Of a DNA stretch of 64,000 nt, positions 17,725 through 27,320 are shown in pieces. The translations under genes and the position numbers were made by a program. The DNA is taken from assembly GCF_000412995.1 (NCBI RefSeq), contig NZ_KE332514.1, positions 102,268 through 166,267 on the forward strand. The letters run 5' to 3'. The stretch is from Treponema vincentii F0403. GTDB lineage: Bacteria; Spirochaetota; Spirochaetia; Treponematales; Treponemataceae. The notes below the pieces were generated by a model, which saw only the letters and a list, made by a program, of their open reading frames with translations, did no database searches and was not told where the DNA came from. The first letter of the stretch is position 1; every line of letters starts with the position of its first letter.

Positions 17725-20700
17725 TTACTCAAACAACTCGGCAAGTTCTGCGTTGCTCATCTTGCCGATCCACGATTCGCCGCCGCTCAAGGTCATCTGC
17801 GAAATATGCCGCTTCTTTTGAATCATCTCGTCGATTTTTTCTTCAAAGGTACCGGCGCAGATAAAACGGGACACAAACACGGTGTTGTGCTGCCCGATTC
17901 GGAATGCGCGGTCGGTCGCCTGATCTTCTATCGCAGGGTTGTACCAGAGGTCAAAGTGGATAACGCGGGTTGCAGCGGTAAGGTTTAAGCCGGTACCGCC
18001 TGCCTTGAGCGAAATAAGAAAGATGCGTTGCGCCGGATCGGTTTGGAACGATTCGACTGCGGACTTCCGTGCGGTAAGCGGCATCTGTCCGTGCAAGAGG
18101 AGCGGCTCATCTCCGAATTGCTCCTGTATCAGCTTCCGCAGTAAAAAGAGCGTTTGCGTGTATTGGCTAAAAATCAGTGTCTTTTCGCCGGCGTCCAATA
18201 TTTCGCCGAGCAGCTGCATCAGCGCGGCGGTTTTTCCGGAAAGCGCCGTATCGGTCTGAAAGCTTTCGTCATAGACATGGGGATGGTTGCACACCTGCTT
18301 TAAGGCGGTCAGCAGTTTAAGCACCAGCGCGTTCCGCTTAATCCCGTCTTCGGTTTTCAATACGCTTTTCAGCTGCGTTTCAACAAGGCTTTCGTACAGC
18401 GCAATTTGCTCCGGCGTCAGGCGGCAGTATTGCGGCGTAATCACTTTTTCCGGTAAGTCGGAAATAACGGCAGGGTCGGTTTTAAGGCGGCGGAGTAAAA
18501 ACGGCGCGGTAATCTTTTGAAAGGACTCCGCAGTCTCCGCATCGCCGTGCAGCTCGATGGGTATGCGCCATTTTTTACGGAAGGTTTCCGCAGAGCCGAG
18601 ATAGCCCGGGATGATAAAATCGAACAAGGCGCGCATATCCTCAAGGCTGTTTTCAACCGGCGTACCGGTCATCGCGATGCGGGACTGTGCCTGCAAAAGC
18701 CTGAGCGCTTGGGCATTTTTGGTCTGCGTATTTTTAACCGCCTGCGCTTCATCGATAATCAGACAGTCAAAGGTCTTTTCGGAAAGTTTTTTTACATCCC
18801 GCCGGAGGGTCTGGTACGTCGTAATATGAATGTCAGACTTTGCGGAAAACCGCCGCCCCTGTCCGTGCAAGATGGTACAACGCAGCGACGGAGCAAAGGT
18901 GTGCAGCTCATGTTCCCAGTTCGGTAAAAGACTCGCCGGAGCCGCGATAAGGATGCCGCTATGCTCAAAGCCTTGTTCTTTCAATTTGAGAATGAGGGCG
19001 ATAACCTGCAGCGTTTTACCGAGTCCCATATCATCACCCAACAGACAGCCGAAACCGCTTTTAATGGTAGAATAGAGCCACTGAAAACCTTTTTCCTGAT
19101 ACGGCCGGAGCGTCGCTTGCAATGTGCGGGGTACCGCGGCATCCGTTTCCCGAAAGAGCGAATAAGAAAACGGCGCGCCGTCCGCCATTACGGTATCTCC
19201 GGTCAGCGTCCCTTGTATGACCTCGTTGATATCGGGTCTTTCGTGCTGCATGGTTTCGAGAAGGCGCGCCGTGTGTTCGGGATCAACAAGGATGTAGCGG
19301 TCGTTGAATTTCACCAGACCGCTGCTCTGCTTCATCAATGCGCGGAATTTCTTGGCGCTGATGACGGTATCGCCGAGCATAATGCTGCGGTCATAATCCA
19401 TCAGGTTATCAAGGCTGAGGTACGACTGTACGGCGCCGGCTCCCTTTTGCCGTTTCAGCTGGAACACCGCCCGCGGTTTCAGCGCCCGCTGTAGAGTCTT
19501 AGGCAGCACGACCTCTATCCCAAAACGGGAGAGGAGCGGCGCCGCCGTCCGTAAAAACACCGCCGTCTCTTCCTGCGTAAGCGGAACCGACTTTTGCCCG
19601 ATCATCTCCGTTAATTTCGGCAGATATGCAGAAAGCGCAATCGCGAACTCCACCGTTTTGCTTTCAATTTGTGCATAGTCGGCGATACGGGAAAACGGTA
19701 CAAACCGGTTCTTCGTTTCTTCGCTATGGCAAACCTCGGCGGAAATCTCAAAGTCGGATTTTTTCGCTTCCTCCAAGATGAGCCGGAAACGGAGGCTGTT
19801 GCTGTCGTAGTAGAGCGCGGCAAGCCAACGGCTAATCGATGCGGGAAGGCGGCGCATACCCGGCGCCTTCGTATTGATAGTCGCGCCTTGGAAAAAGAGC
19901 GCCGCAATTTCCTGTTCCGCTTGGCGGATACCGGTGGGCATAAAATCGGTGGTGCGCACATATTCGGTGAGGAAAGCTGTCAGCAGCAGTTTGGCGCAGT
20001 ACAGCCTACCCCAAAGCGATACTTGCGGAAAAAACGATTCGGTAATAAAGGGTGCACAGCGGTCGATTGCAGCGGAAACAGCCTGCGCCGAAGTCAGCGG
20101 CTTCCAAAATATTGCCAGTTTCCGCGTTCCCGGATCGAGATATACTGCCGGTAACAGCGCAGACTCGGCGACGAGCCGCTCTCCGAGTGTCAGTACCGTA
20201 TATGCTGCTTTCATGCCGTCCGGAGAATCCGCGGCAGGCGTAACGCCGCGCAGGAGATGAAGCGCTTGCACGAGTGTCAGCGCCGCCTCCGTACCGTTCG
20301 GAAGCCGCACGCGGAGCTGTAACGCTGCTTCTTTCTGCAAGGGGAAAGCCGGACCCCCTGCCGTTTTTTGCGTCGGCAGTTTTGCCGTATCGAGCCGAAC
20401 CGGCGTGTACAAAAGGCGGCTTGAATCGCACAGCGTTGCCGCCGATGCGCAGCCCGTACCGGATTTCATTAAAACGGCAATCCGCTGCTCAAGCGTCAAC
20501 TCGAATTCTTTGTTCTGCCGGACAATCAGTTTATGGTATAGCTCTTTAAAGGCTGCAACCAAGTCATCATCATAAAACGGTGTAAGCGGCGGAAGCAGCG
20601 CGGAAATCAGCGGTAAAAACGATTCTTCAAGCGGAAAGCGGGGAAGTTCCGCCGGTACGTCCAGCGCAGGCTCATCAGAACGGCGCAGGGATAACGGCAC

Positions 20701-21399
20701 CGGATGCTCGTATTCGGGTTCTGACGGCATAGCAAGAGGCGATACGTTAGCCGCCGTACCCGCCGCGCCGGATTGCCTCGCTTTTCTTTGCGCCCCGACG
20801 GTTGTGGCATCACCGGTTGCCGGTGATGCACCCTGCTCCGGTACGACGGTTAGAGCCGGTTCGGCGGACATATCCCCTACGGCGGGCAGTATTTTTTCCC
20901 GCAGTTCGGCAAGATCGATGCCCGCAAGCTGAAAGAGGAGCCGCGGATCGTGGTCGATTTCTTTTGCCAGAATATACAGCACCGCGGCGATGTGTTTACA
21001 CAGAGAAGCTGAGTCGGGACAGGAGCAATCGCTTTCAATGAGGCTCCAGCGGCGGGGAATAAATCGTATATCCTTTGCCTCAAAGAGCGTTACAAGGTGT
21101 TCCGTCATCGTACCGCTTCCCAATGCGATGAAGTCGGCGGGATGCTCCGCTAAGATTTTTTCCAATTTTTTTCGATTCGGTTCGGAAATACGGGGAAAGG
21201 TGAGCGAAATATAATACCACGGGTCATAATGTCCCGCGACGCGGGCTGCAACTTTATTGCCGGTAATCACGAGGGAATCTACCTTACCGGTATTCGCGTA
21301 ACTTTTCCCCCGCGATACCCGCCCGTCGCCGTCATAACTCTCGATCATCCGTAAAAACCATGCGCCCCACGGCGTTGTTCCGTACTTACTGCGTGCCAT
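17725..21399 (-). CDS. SWIM zinc-finger SNF2-family helicase
   Basis: A 1224-residue protein. The N-terminus (ARSKYGTTPWGAWFL) and a SWIM finger (CSCPDSASLCKH, near 125-140) lead into a long linker. An SNF2-associated domain follows, then the SF2 ATPase core: DDMGLGKT near 793, DEAQ near 881, TGTPVENSLEDM, and in the C-terminal lobe GGTGLNLTAATRVIHFDLWYNPA and DRAFRIGQ. It acts on DNA-protein complexes or RNA polymerase as an ATP-driven translocase; the bacterial role is not settled. The length is usual for this architecture. The linker between residues 180 and 240 is low-complexity. The start lacks a strong ribosome site, but the N-terminal motif fits. Confidence 0.88.
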   Translation of the reverse strand: MARSKYGTTPWGAWFLRMIESYDGDGRVSRGKSYANTGKVDSLVITGNKVAARVAGHYDPWYYISLTFPRISEPNRKKLEKILAEHPADFIALGSGTMTEHLVTLFEAKDIRFIPRRWSLIESDCSCPDSASLCKHIAAVLYILAKEIDHDPRLLFQLAGIDLAELREKILPAVGDMSAEPALTVVPEQGASPATGDATTVGAQRKARQSGAAGTAANVSPLAMPSEPEYEHPVPLSLRRSDEPALDVPAELPRFPLEESFLPLISALLPPLTPFYDDDLVAAFKELYHKLIVRQNKEFELTLEQRIAVLMKSGTGCASAATLCDSSRLLYTPVRLDTAKLPTQKTAGGPAFPLQKEAALQLRVRLPNGTEAALTLVQALHLLRGVTPAADSPDGMKAAYTVLTLGERLVAESALLPAVYLDPGTRKLAIFWKPLTSAQAVSAAIDRCAPFITESFFPQVSLWGRLYCAKLLLTAFLTEYVRTTDFMPTGIRQAEQEIAALFFQGATINTKAPGMRRLPASISRWLAALYYDSNSLRFRLILEEAKKSDFEISAEVCHSEETKNRFVPFSRIADYAQIESKTVEFAIALSAYLPKLTEMIGQKSVPLTQEETAVFLRTAAPLLSRFGIEVVLPKTLQRALKPRAVFQLKRQKGAGAVQSYLSLDNLMDYDRSIMLGDTVISAKKFRALMKQSSGLVKFNDRYILVDPEHTARLLETMQHERPDINEVIQGTLTGDTVMADGAPFSYSLFRETDAAVPRTLQATLRPYQEKGFQWLYSTIKSGFGCLLGDDMGLGKTLQVIALILKLKEQGFEHSGILIAAPASLLPNWEHELHTFAPSLRCTILHGQGRRFSAKSDIHITTYQTLRRDVKKLSEKTFDCLIIDEAQAVKNTQTKNAQALRLLQAQSRIAMTGTPVENSLEDMRALFDFIIPGYLGSAETFRKKWRIPIELHGDAETAESFQKITAPFLLRRLKTDPAVISDLPEKVITPQYCRLTPEQIALYESLVETQLKSVLKTEDGIKRNALVLKLLTALKQVCNHPHVYDESFQTDTALSGKTAALMQLLGEILDAGEKTLIFSQYTQTLFLLRKLIQEQFGDEPLLLHGQMPLTARKSAVESFQTDPAQRIFLISLKAGGTGLNLTAATRVIHFDLWYNPAIEDQATDRAFRIGQHNTVFVSRFICAGTFEEKIDEMIQKKRHISQMTLSGGESWIGKMSNAELAELFE

Positions 21400-21466
21400 G
21401 GGACGATTTTATAGGATTTTAGCCTAAGATGCCAGCGGATGTATTGTTAAATCAAACAGGTAAATT

Positions 21467-21515
21467 TTTAGACATTTGACAAATATTGACGAATGTCTAA
21501 AGTATTTAGTATTAT
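21467..21515 (+). promoter_or_regulatory. predicted promoter with overlapping 10-bp inverted repeat
   Basis: TTTAGACATT (21467-21476) and AATGTCTAAA (21492-21501) form a perfect inverted repeat in the divergent gap between the SNF2 gene and the AAA ATPase gene. A TTGACG (21486-21491) and TATTAT (21510-21515), 18 bp apart, give a plausible promoter for the ATPase pair, and the right arm falls within its spacer. The repeat could be an operator for an unseen regulator. Confidence 0.5.
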
Positions 21516-21541
21516 TAGCAAGAATATAAACGGGGAAAGTT

Positions 21542-22693
21542 ATGTTATTGGGATACGGAGCAAAAAACTGCTGGTGCTTTAAGGATTGGCTGGATATAAA
21601 TTTAAGATTAAACGAGGACGTTCCTAAAGATATTTCTTTAGGAAGAGACTATTCATTACTTCTGGGTTATGAAGGGGCAAATGCTTCCGGAAAAACCAAT
21701 GCATTAAAAGTTTTTGCTTTTATCGCAGATTTTGCTAAAAATAGTTTTTCGTATTCTACTGAATCATCAATTTTATTTGATTCATTTTTTAATAATAATA
21801 ATCCATCTGAATTTTACGTTGAATTTATGGATACGGACGGTCTTGAATATCGTTATGAAGCGGTTTTACATAAGGATCATGTTGAAAAAGAGCTCCTTTT
21901 TTTAGTTAAAAGTACAATGGAGGAAATTTATTTTGAACGTACTAATAATGAAATTACCATAAATAAACTGTACGATAATGAAAACAAAATTATTTTAAGA
22001 AATAATGCATCATTTATTAGTACCCTTCATCAATATGGAATACAAGAAATAAACGATGTTTATGATTTTTTTGCTAAAAATATAATTAATGTTACGTATA
22101 GAGGATTACGCTATGAAATGAGCATGGATATACCTTTAATTTCTAAAATGTATTTTCACAATCAAGACGCTTTAAATTTTACTAAGAATCTTATTCAAAA
22201 GTTTGACACGGGAATTTCAAATATTACGATTTCATATCGTGAAGATGAAAAGAATAATAAAATATATTTTCCGATTTTCCTTCATGAAAATGAAAACACT
22301 CAATATAAATTAGGAATAGATTCGGAATCAACAGGTACAAGAGCTCTTTATATCAATTTACTTTTTTACTATCAAAATTTACAGTCAGGAGGCGTTTTAC
22401 TACTTGATGAATTCGATATTAATTTGCATCCTGATATTTTACCTCATTTAATCAAACTTTTTACAGATTCAAAATCTAATCCTTATAATGCACAAATGAT
22501 TTTTACCAGTGTAAATCCTGATAATCTTGATATTTTAGGAAAGTATCGATCTTACTTATTTGAGAAAGATGATGGGGAAAGCTTTGGTTATCGGCTTGAT
22601 GAGCCGGACACCAATATTTTGAAAAACGACAGAAAAGTATCGGCTCCATATAGAAGGCACTTATTGGGAGGATACCCTAAAATTGAAGCATAA
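21542..22693 (+). CDS. AAA-family ATPase of the AAA_15/AAA_21 (OLD/RloA-like) type
   Basis: A 383-residue ATPase. The N-terminus (MLLGYGAKNCWCFKDWLDINL) is the typical first strand of ABC-class AAA_15 proteins. Walker A is GANASGKT at about 44-51, a signature-like STGTRALYINL lies near 261, and Walker B is GVLLLDEFDINLHPDI near 284-299, followed by the H-loop region FTSVNPD. The middle has a long inserted domain. Such ATPases are common in phage-defence modules, paired with an effector. The gene overlaps the following small gene by 11 bp and the two form one unit. Both are much more AT-rich than the genes on either side, which suggests transfer. Confidence 0.8.
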   Translation: MLLGYGAKNCWCFKDWLDINLRLNEDVPKDISLGRDYSLLLGYEGANASGKTNALKVFAFIADFAKNSFSYSTESSILFDSFFNNNNPSEFYVEFMDTDGLEYRYEAVLHKDHVEKELLFLVKSTMEEIYFERTNNEITINKLYDNENKIILRNNASFISTLHQYGIQEINDVYDFFAKNIINVTYRGLRYEMSMDIPLISKMYFHNQDALNFTKNLIQKFDTGISNITISYREDEKNNKIYFPIFLHENENTQYKLGIDSESTGTRALYINLLFYYQNLQSGGVLLLDEFDINLHPDILPHLIKLFTDSKSNPYNAQMIFTSVNPDNLDILGKYRSYLFEKDDGESFGYRLDEPDTNILKNDRKVSAPYRRHLLGGYPKIEA

Positions 22694-23153
22694 AAATGTA
22701 AAAAAAGAAAATAAATTAGCTAATTTTCCGCAAGAAAGTATAGAAACTGTCTATAAAACACTAAGAGGATTATTATCGTTTAATTTTAGATTTTTAGATG
22801 ATACACAAGGACAAAAATTTTCAGATTTATCGGTAGAGCAGTTTTATAAAATAATAGAAAAACTTAAATGGTATTCAAAGGAAAACAGATCCCATTGGGA
22901 AGCAACACCCATAGGCCATAGAGATGGTAAAGTATTAGCCGTTTATCAAGACTTTCCTTCTAAATCAAACTTTTTCCATCCGAAATATATCCCGGCAGGA
23001 GTAAAATGGGCACGCTTTAGATTGGAAGGTGATCAACGTTTGATCGGATTTGTCATCGACAAAAATGATGTTGAAAAATTTCAATTAAATCCTGATGTAT
23101 TTTATATTGTTTTCTTAGACTTGTATCATAAATTTTATATTTCAAAAAAATGA
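22683..23153 (+). CDS. small protein paired with AAA ATPase, possible effector
   Basis: A 156-residue basic protein without signal peptide or membrane helix. I cannot assign a family. The C-terminal half alternates strands: VKWARFRLEGDQRLIGFVID, then DVFYIVFLDLYHKFYI. That pattern, ending in a hydrophobic strand with D and H, recalls small RNase-toxin folds, but this is only an impression. The ATG lies inside the last codons of the ATPase gene, giving strict translational coupling. The pair reads as a two-gene cassette; the small protein would be the effector and the ATPase the sensor or regulator. Confidence 0.6.
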   Translation: MKHKNVKKENKLANFPQESIETVYKTLRGLLSFNFRFLDDTQGQKFSDLSVEQFYKIIEKLKWYSKENRSHWEATPIGHRDGKVLAVYQDFPSKSNFFHPKYIPAGVKWARFRLEGDQRLIGFVIDKNDVEKFQLNPDVFYIVFLDLYHKFYISKK

Positions 23154-23198
23154 CAATCGTAAGGATTAGCTTTTTATGCGTGAGCTTTGGGAGATAAG

Positions 23199-24260
23199 AT
23201 GAGCGATCTGGAAAGTGAGATACAGCGGCGCGGCTTAATAAAAGTTCCTACTGAGGGCGGGCAAAAGGAAAACCCGTACCGCCGCGTTGCAAAATTTTTA
23301 TATTTAATCGGAGAGGAGCAGGCCGCAAAGGTTCTGCAAAAACTCACGCGCGAGCAAATCGAAAAAGTAGTAGCGGAGATGCTGACAATCCGCTATGTCG
23401 ACAAAGACGAAGCCGCCTATATTTTAAGCGAATTTACCGCGCTTTATAACGAAGCAAAAAATTCCGTCGGCGGCGTAGAAACCGCTCAAGGAATTCTGAC
23501 GGCGGCGTTCGGCGGAGAAAAAGCTCGAGAGATTATCGAGCGGGCAATACCGCCTGCTGCCGAGCGTCCGTTCGATTTTTTGGATGGTATCGACGGAGAA
23601 AAGCTCAAGCGGCTCTTAGCGGACGAAATGCCTGCAACGCAGGCGCTCGTACTTTCTCAGCTGGAGCCGAAAATAGCGGCTGCGTATATTACCGGTTTAA
23701 ACGATGCCGAAAAAAAAGACATCGTGCTCCGCCTCGCGCGGCTTAAAACGATCGACCCCGAAATCCTGCGGACGGTCAGTACCTCTATGCGCGAAAAGTT
23801 TACCCGCATACGGACGGGATCGGCTACCGAAGCAATCGACGGGCGCGCGGTGCTGGCTGCGATTTTGCGGCGCAGCGATGCCGAAACGGAAAACTTTATT
23901 TTACGGAATATCGCAGAGGCCAATCCCGAGCTTGAACAAAATATCCGCGAACGGCTTTTCACCTTTGAAGATGTGCTCATAGCCGACGACCGCTTCTTAC
24001 AGAAAAAATTATCCGGCATGGAAACGGCGGATATCGCCGCGTTGATTTCCTATAAACCGGAAGCGTTTGTTAAAAAAATCCTCGATAACATTTCGAAAAA
24101 CAGGCAGCAGTTCATCCTCGACGATCAAGTATCCCATCCGGTTTCCGTGCGGGAATGCCGCGAAGTAACCAACCGGTTCTTACAGGAATTGCGGAAAAGC
24201 TGGGAAGACGGTGATTTGCTCTTATTCGGAAAGGACGGAGACGACGTATGGATAACCTAA
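23199..24260 (+). CDS. flagellar motor switch protein FliG paralogue
   Basis: A 353-residue protein with the FliG plan. The N-terminal domain has RRVAKFLYLIGEEQAAKVLQ, and the middle domain has ADEMPATQALVLSQLEPKIA, the analogue of the EHPQ region. The C-terminal domain runs from LFTFEDVLIADDRFLQKKL to NISKNRQQFILDDQVS, the torque helix that meets the stator. Spirochaetes usually carry two FliG proteins; this more divergent one resembles FliG1, which I infer, since the canonical motif wording is altered. The ATG at 23199 follows GGGAGA; a TTG 12 bp upstream is less likely. It overlaps the next gene by 13 bp. Confidence 0.78.
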   Translation: MSDLESEIQRRGLIKVPTEGGQKENPYRRVAKFLYLIGEEQAAKVLQKLTREQIEKVVAEMLTIRYVDKDEAAYILSEFTALYNEAKNSVGGVETAQGILTAAFGGEKAREIIERAIPPAAERPFDFLDGIDGEKLKRLLADEMPATQALVLSQLEPKIAAAYITGLNDAEKKDIVLRLARLKTIDPEILRTVSTSMREKFTRIRTGSATEAIDGRAVLAAILRRSDAETENFILRNIAEANPELEQNIRERLFTFEDVLIADDRFLQKKLSGMETADIAALISYKPEAFVKKILDNISKNRQQFILDDQVSHPVSVRECREVTNRFLQELRKSWEDGDLLLFGKDGDDVWIT

Positions 24261-27235
24261 CCCACGGGTTTAAAATTATTTCAAAAACGGCGCTTGACGA
24301 AATGCAGGCGGAAGGTATTTTTGCGCGGCATTGCGCAACGGGACTTGAAGTTTATCACATTCATAACGATGACAACGAGAACCTCTTTGCGTTTGCTTTT
24401 ATGACAGCGCCTGAAAACGGTTCGGGCGTCGCTCATATTCTGGAGCATTCGGTGCTCTGCGGTTCAAAAAACTATCCGTTAAAAGATCCCTTTTTGATAC
24501 TTTCCAAGCAGAGCGTTAAGACGTTTTTAAATGCGATGACATTTCCCGATAAGACCGTGTACCCCGCGTCGAGTATCCTCGAAAAAGACTATTTTAATTT
24601 GATGTCGGTGTACGGCGATGCGGTTTTTTTTCCGCTGCTCAAACGGGAAACCTTTGAACAGGAAGGGCATCGGCTTGAACTGGACGAAGCCGGAAAGCCG
24701 TATTTTTCCGGCGTGGTGTTAAATGAGATGCGCGGCGCGTATGCGGATTTCGATTCGGGTGTAGACCGTGAGCTGCGGTATTCCTTATTGCAGAACACCG
24801 TATATGCGCACGATTCGGGAGGCTTTCCGCCCGATATTGCGAAGCTCAGTTATGAAGACTTTTGCGCTTTCCATAAAAAATACTATCATCCGGTAAACTG
24901 CAAAGTGTTCCTGTACGGCAATATCGAAACCGAAAAACAGCTTGCCTTTTTACAAGAGCATTTTCTCAAGTTTTTTGAACCGGCGGAAAGGCCTCCGCTC
25001 ATTCCGGCTATTACGCCCTATCCTGCACCCCGCGTCTATTCTGCGGCGGCTCCGGCAGGAGAAGGGAAAAATCCCGACAAGCTTACGGTAACGATGAATT
25101 GGCTGTTACCCGAAAGCGCCGATATAGACCGGCTGATGGACTGTATGTTTTTGGAAGAGGTTTTGCTGGGACACGACGGCGCGCCCTTGCAAAAGAAGCT
25201 GCTCGATTGCCCCTTTGCCGAAGACGTGTATCCGTACAACGGCGGGCAGGCAGACCTTAAAAACATCTGTTTTACGCTCGGCCTCGCAGACATCGATAAA
25301 AGCGCGGAGCATCGGTTTGAAGCGTTCATCCTTTCCGGCCTTGAAGAAATTGCACGGGACGGGTTTGAGCCTCAGCTGATTGAAACCGCGCTTAACTCCC
25401 TCGACTTCTGCAATAGAGAAATTATCCGTTCGGGCGGCCCTTTTTCGCTGGTTTTGATGAGGCGGGCGCTCCGCGGCTGGATACACGGCTTTGCGCCGGA
25501 GACCTCGCTCCGCTACATACCGGCCTTTCAGCGGCTTAAACAGCAGATTTCCGAAAATCTCCGCTATACGCAAAACTTGATTAAGACGCTGCTGCTTGAT
25601 AATCCTCACCGGACGACTGTTTCCGTACATCCGGATCCTCGGTTTTGCGAGAAAATCGATGAAACGCTCGCTCAAGAAGCGCAGCAGGCAGCGGATGCGT
25701 TGAGCCCCGCCGAACGGAAAACCTTAACGGCCGATCGTAAAAAGTCGGATGCCGATACGGAACTTAATTCCGAGGCGGATTCCGGAATGCAAAACCTCAT
25801 TCCGCATATTTCAAAAGAGGAGCTGCCGCCGCTTGAACCGCCTATCCCCGAATACATCGAATATGCCGGTAAAGTACCCGTTATCGCGCATGAACAGCCG
25901 ACAAACGGCATCACCTATCTCGATCTTGCAATCCCTGCCGATTCTCTTTCAGCGGAGGACTACGCGTATTTAACGCTCTATACGGCGGCGCTTTCCTCAA
26001 TGGGTACGAAAACTCAAACGTGGGATTCCGTTGCGGCCGAATTTGCCTATCTAACGGGAGGCTTTTCCGCCGTTACCTTTTCCGCCGGTAAGCATCGGAC
26101 AGCCGAAGCGCCGGTGTTCTTCGATAACGCGTTACGTGCGGAAGATGTGGTAGACAGGGACTGGATTTTAATCCGCGCCAAGATGCTGCCCGAATATATC
26201 GAGCCCGCGGTAAACCGTATCTTTTCGTATCTTAACGGTATTTCGTTTGCCGACGAAAAACGGCTGAAGGATATTTTTATTCAGCTGAAAAACGATCTTG
26301 ATCCGCTCCCCTCGTATTCGGGACATACGCTGGCTTCGCTGTATGCGGCTTCTGCCTATTCGGGGTCGAAACGGGCGGAAAACCTGTGGACGGGTGTTCC
26401 TCAGCTCCGTTTCTTACGTGGGAAATATACGGCTCTGGAGCAAAAACCGGCGGCAATCGGCGGCCTTGTCCGTAAACTGGAAGTAATACACGGAAAACTG
26501 ATGCGCTCCGGCCTGATTGTTAAAGTGTGCGGTACTGCCGCCGATGTAAGCAGTATCAAAAAAGCGCTTTTCCCGCATTTGCAGCAGTTCGGTTTTCCGC
26601 ACCGCAGTACCGGCGGCTTTAGAGCGGAACCTTTTGAAAGACCGGCCGCGCTTTCGGCTTTTCCCAGCGCCGTGCAGGTAGGCTTCGCGGCGCAGCTTGT
26701 GCCGGCCGTGTTCGACGAAAACGAATACGGAGCTTCCATCGTCTATGCCCAATGGCTCGAGACGGGGGCGTTGTGGGAGACTATCCGCGTAAAAGGCGGC
26801 GCTTACGGCGTTTCCGCATATCCCGATTCCGCCACAGCTCTTTTTACGCTGACTACCTACCGCGACCCTACGCCGCTGAAATCGCTGGCTGTTATACGGG
26901 ACTGTATCGAAAAGAGCATCACTGCGCCGCTTACCGACTCCGAAATGGAAGCGCTAATTACCGGCACCTACAGTATCGCGCTCCAGCCGAGAACTCCTGC
27001 GCAGAGAAGCTCGGCGGCGTTCTCGCGTCTGTTGAATGGAATAACCCATCAGACGCGGATGCGGATAATCGAAGGTATTATTGCCTGTACAAAGGAGCGC
27101 ATGAACCGTTTTGCCGAACGGCTCGTCGCAAGCGTATCCGGCAGTACCGCTGCGGTGATATGCTCCGAGACCGCGCTGCGTCAAACGGTAGACACCTTAG
27201 GCCTTCCGCCGATCACCGTTTTACCTTCAATTTAA
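24248..27235 (+). CDS. M16C-family zinc metallopeptidase (PreP/falcilysin-like)
   Basis: A 995-residue peptidase. The inverted zinc motif HILEH is at residues 63-67 in VAHILEHSVLCGSKNYPLKDPF, and the distal zinc ligand is the glutamate of VVLNEMRGAYAD near 160. The large two-half architecture with a linker around 470-530 is that of presequence proteases. It lacks a signal peptide, so it should act in the cytoplasm, degrading short unfolded peptides. A KGGAYGVSAYPD segment near 850 matches the conserved C-terminal R/Y loop. Its start lies inside the FliG-paralogue gene, implying coupled translation. Confidence 0.9.
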   Translation: MDNLTHGFKIISKTALDEMQAEGIFARHCATGLEVYHIHNDDNENLFAFAFMTAPENGSGVAHILEHSVLCGSKNYPLKDPFLILSKQSVKTFLNAMTFPDKTVYPASSILEKDYFNLMSVYGDAVFFPLLKRETFEQEGHRLELDEAGKPYFSGVVLNEMRGAYADFDSGVDRELRYSLLQNTVYAHDSGGFPPDIAKLSYEDFCAFHKKYYHPVNCKVFLYGNIETEKQLAFLQEHFLKFFEPAERPPLIPAITPYPAPRVYSAAAPAGEGKNPDKLTVTMNWLLPESADIDRLMDCMFLEEVLLGHDGAPLQKKLLDCPFAEDVYPYNGGQADLKNICFTLGLADIDKSAEHRFEAFILSGLEEIARDGFEPQLIETALNSLDFCNREIIRSGGPFSLVLMRRALRGWIHGFAPETSLRYIPAFQRLKQQISENLRYTQNLIKTLLLDNPHRTTVSVHPDPRFCEKIDETLAQEAQQAADALSPAERKTLTADRKKSDADTELNSEADSGMQNLIPHISKEELPPLEPPIPEYIEYAGKVPVIAHEQPTNGITYLDLAIPADSLSAEDYAYLTLYTAALSSMGTKTQTWDSVAAEFAYLTGGFSAVTFSAGKHRTAEAPVFFDNALRAEDVVDRDWILIRAKMLPEYIEPAVNRIFSYLNGISFADEKRLKDIFIQLKNDLDPLPSYSGHTLASLYAASAYSGSKRAENLWTGVPQLRFLRGKYTALEQKPAAIGGLVRKLEVIHGKLMRSGLIVKVCGTAADVSSIKKALFPHLQQFGFPHRSTGGFRAEPFERPAALSAFPSAVQVGFAAQLVPAVFDENEYGASIVYAQWLETGALWETIRVKGGAYGVSAYPDSATALFTLTTYRDPTPLKSLAVIRDCIEKSITAPLTDSEMEALITGTYSIALQPRTPAQRSSAAFSRLLNGITHQTRMRIIEGIIACTKERMNRFAERLVASVSGSTAAVICSETALRQTVDTLGLPPITVLPSI

Positions 27236-27320
27236 AGAGAGAGCTTCCTTAAAGCTCGGTTACTTTTTTGAATATTTAAACATCCTGCAAAAGTTTCTAG
27301 GGAGGAAAATTTAAAATAAC

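Noticed and set aside
18517..20549. Plus-strand open frames opposite the SNF2 helicase gene
   Set aside because: The minus frame encodes a complete, motif-rich helicase; the opposite frames have no recognisable domain.
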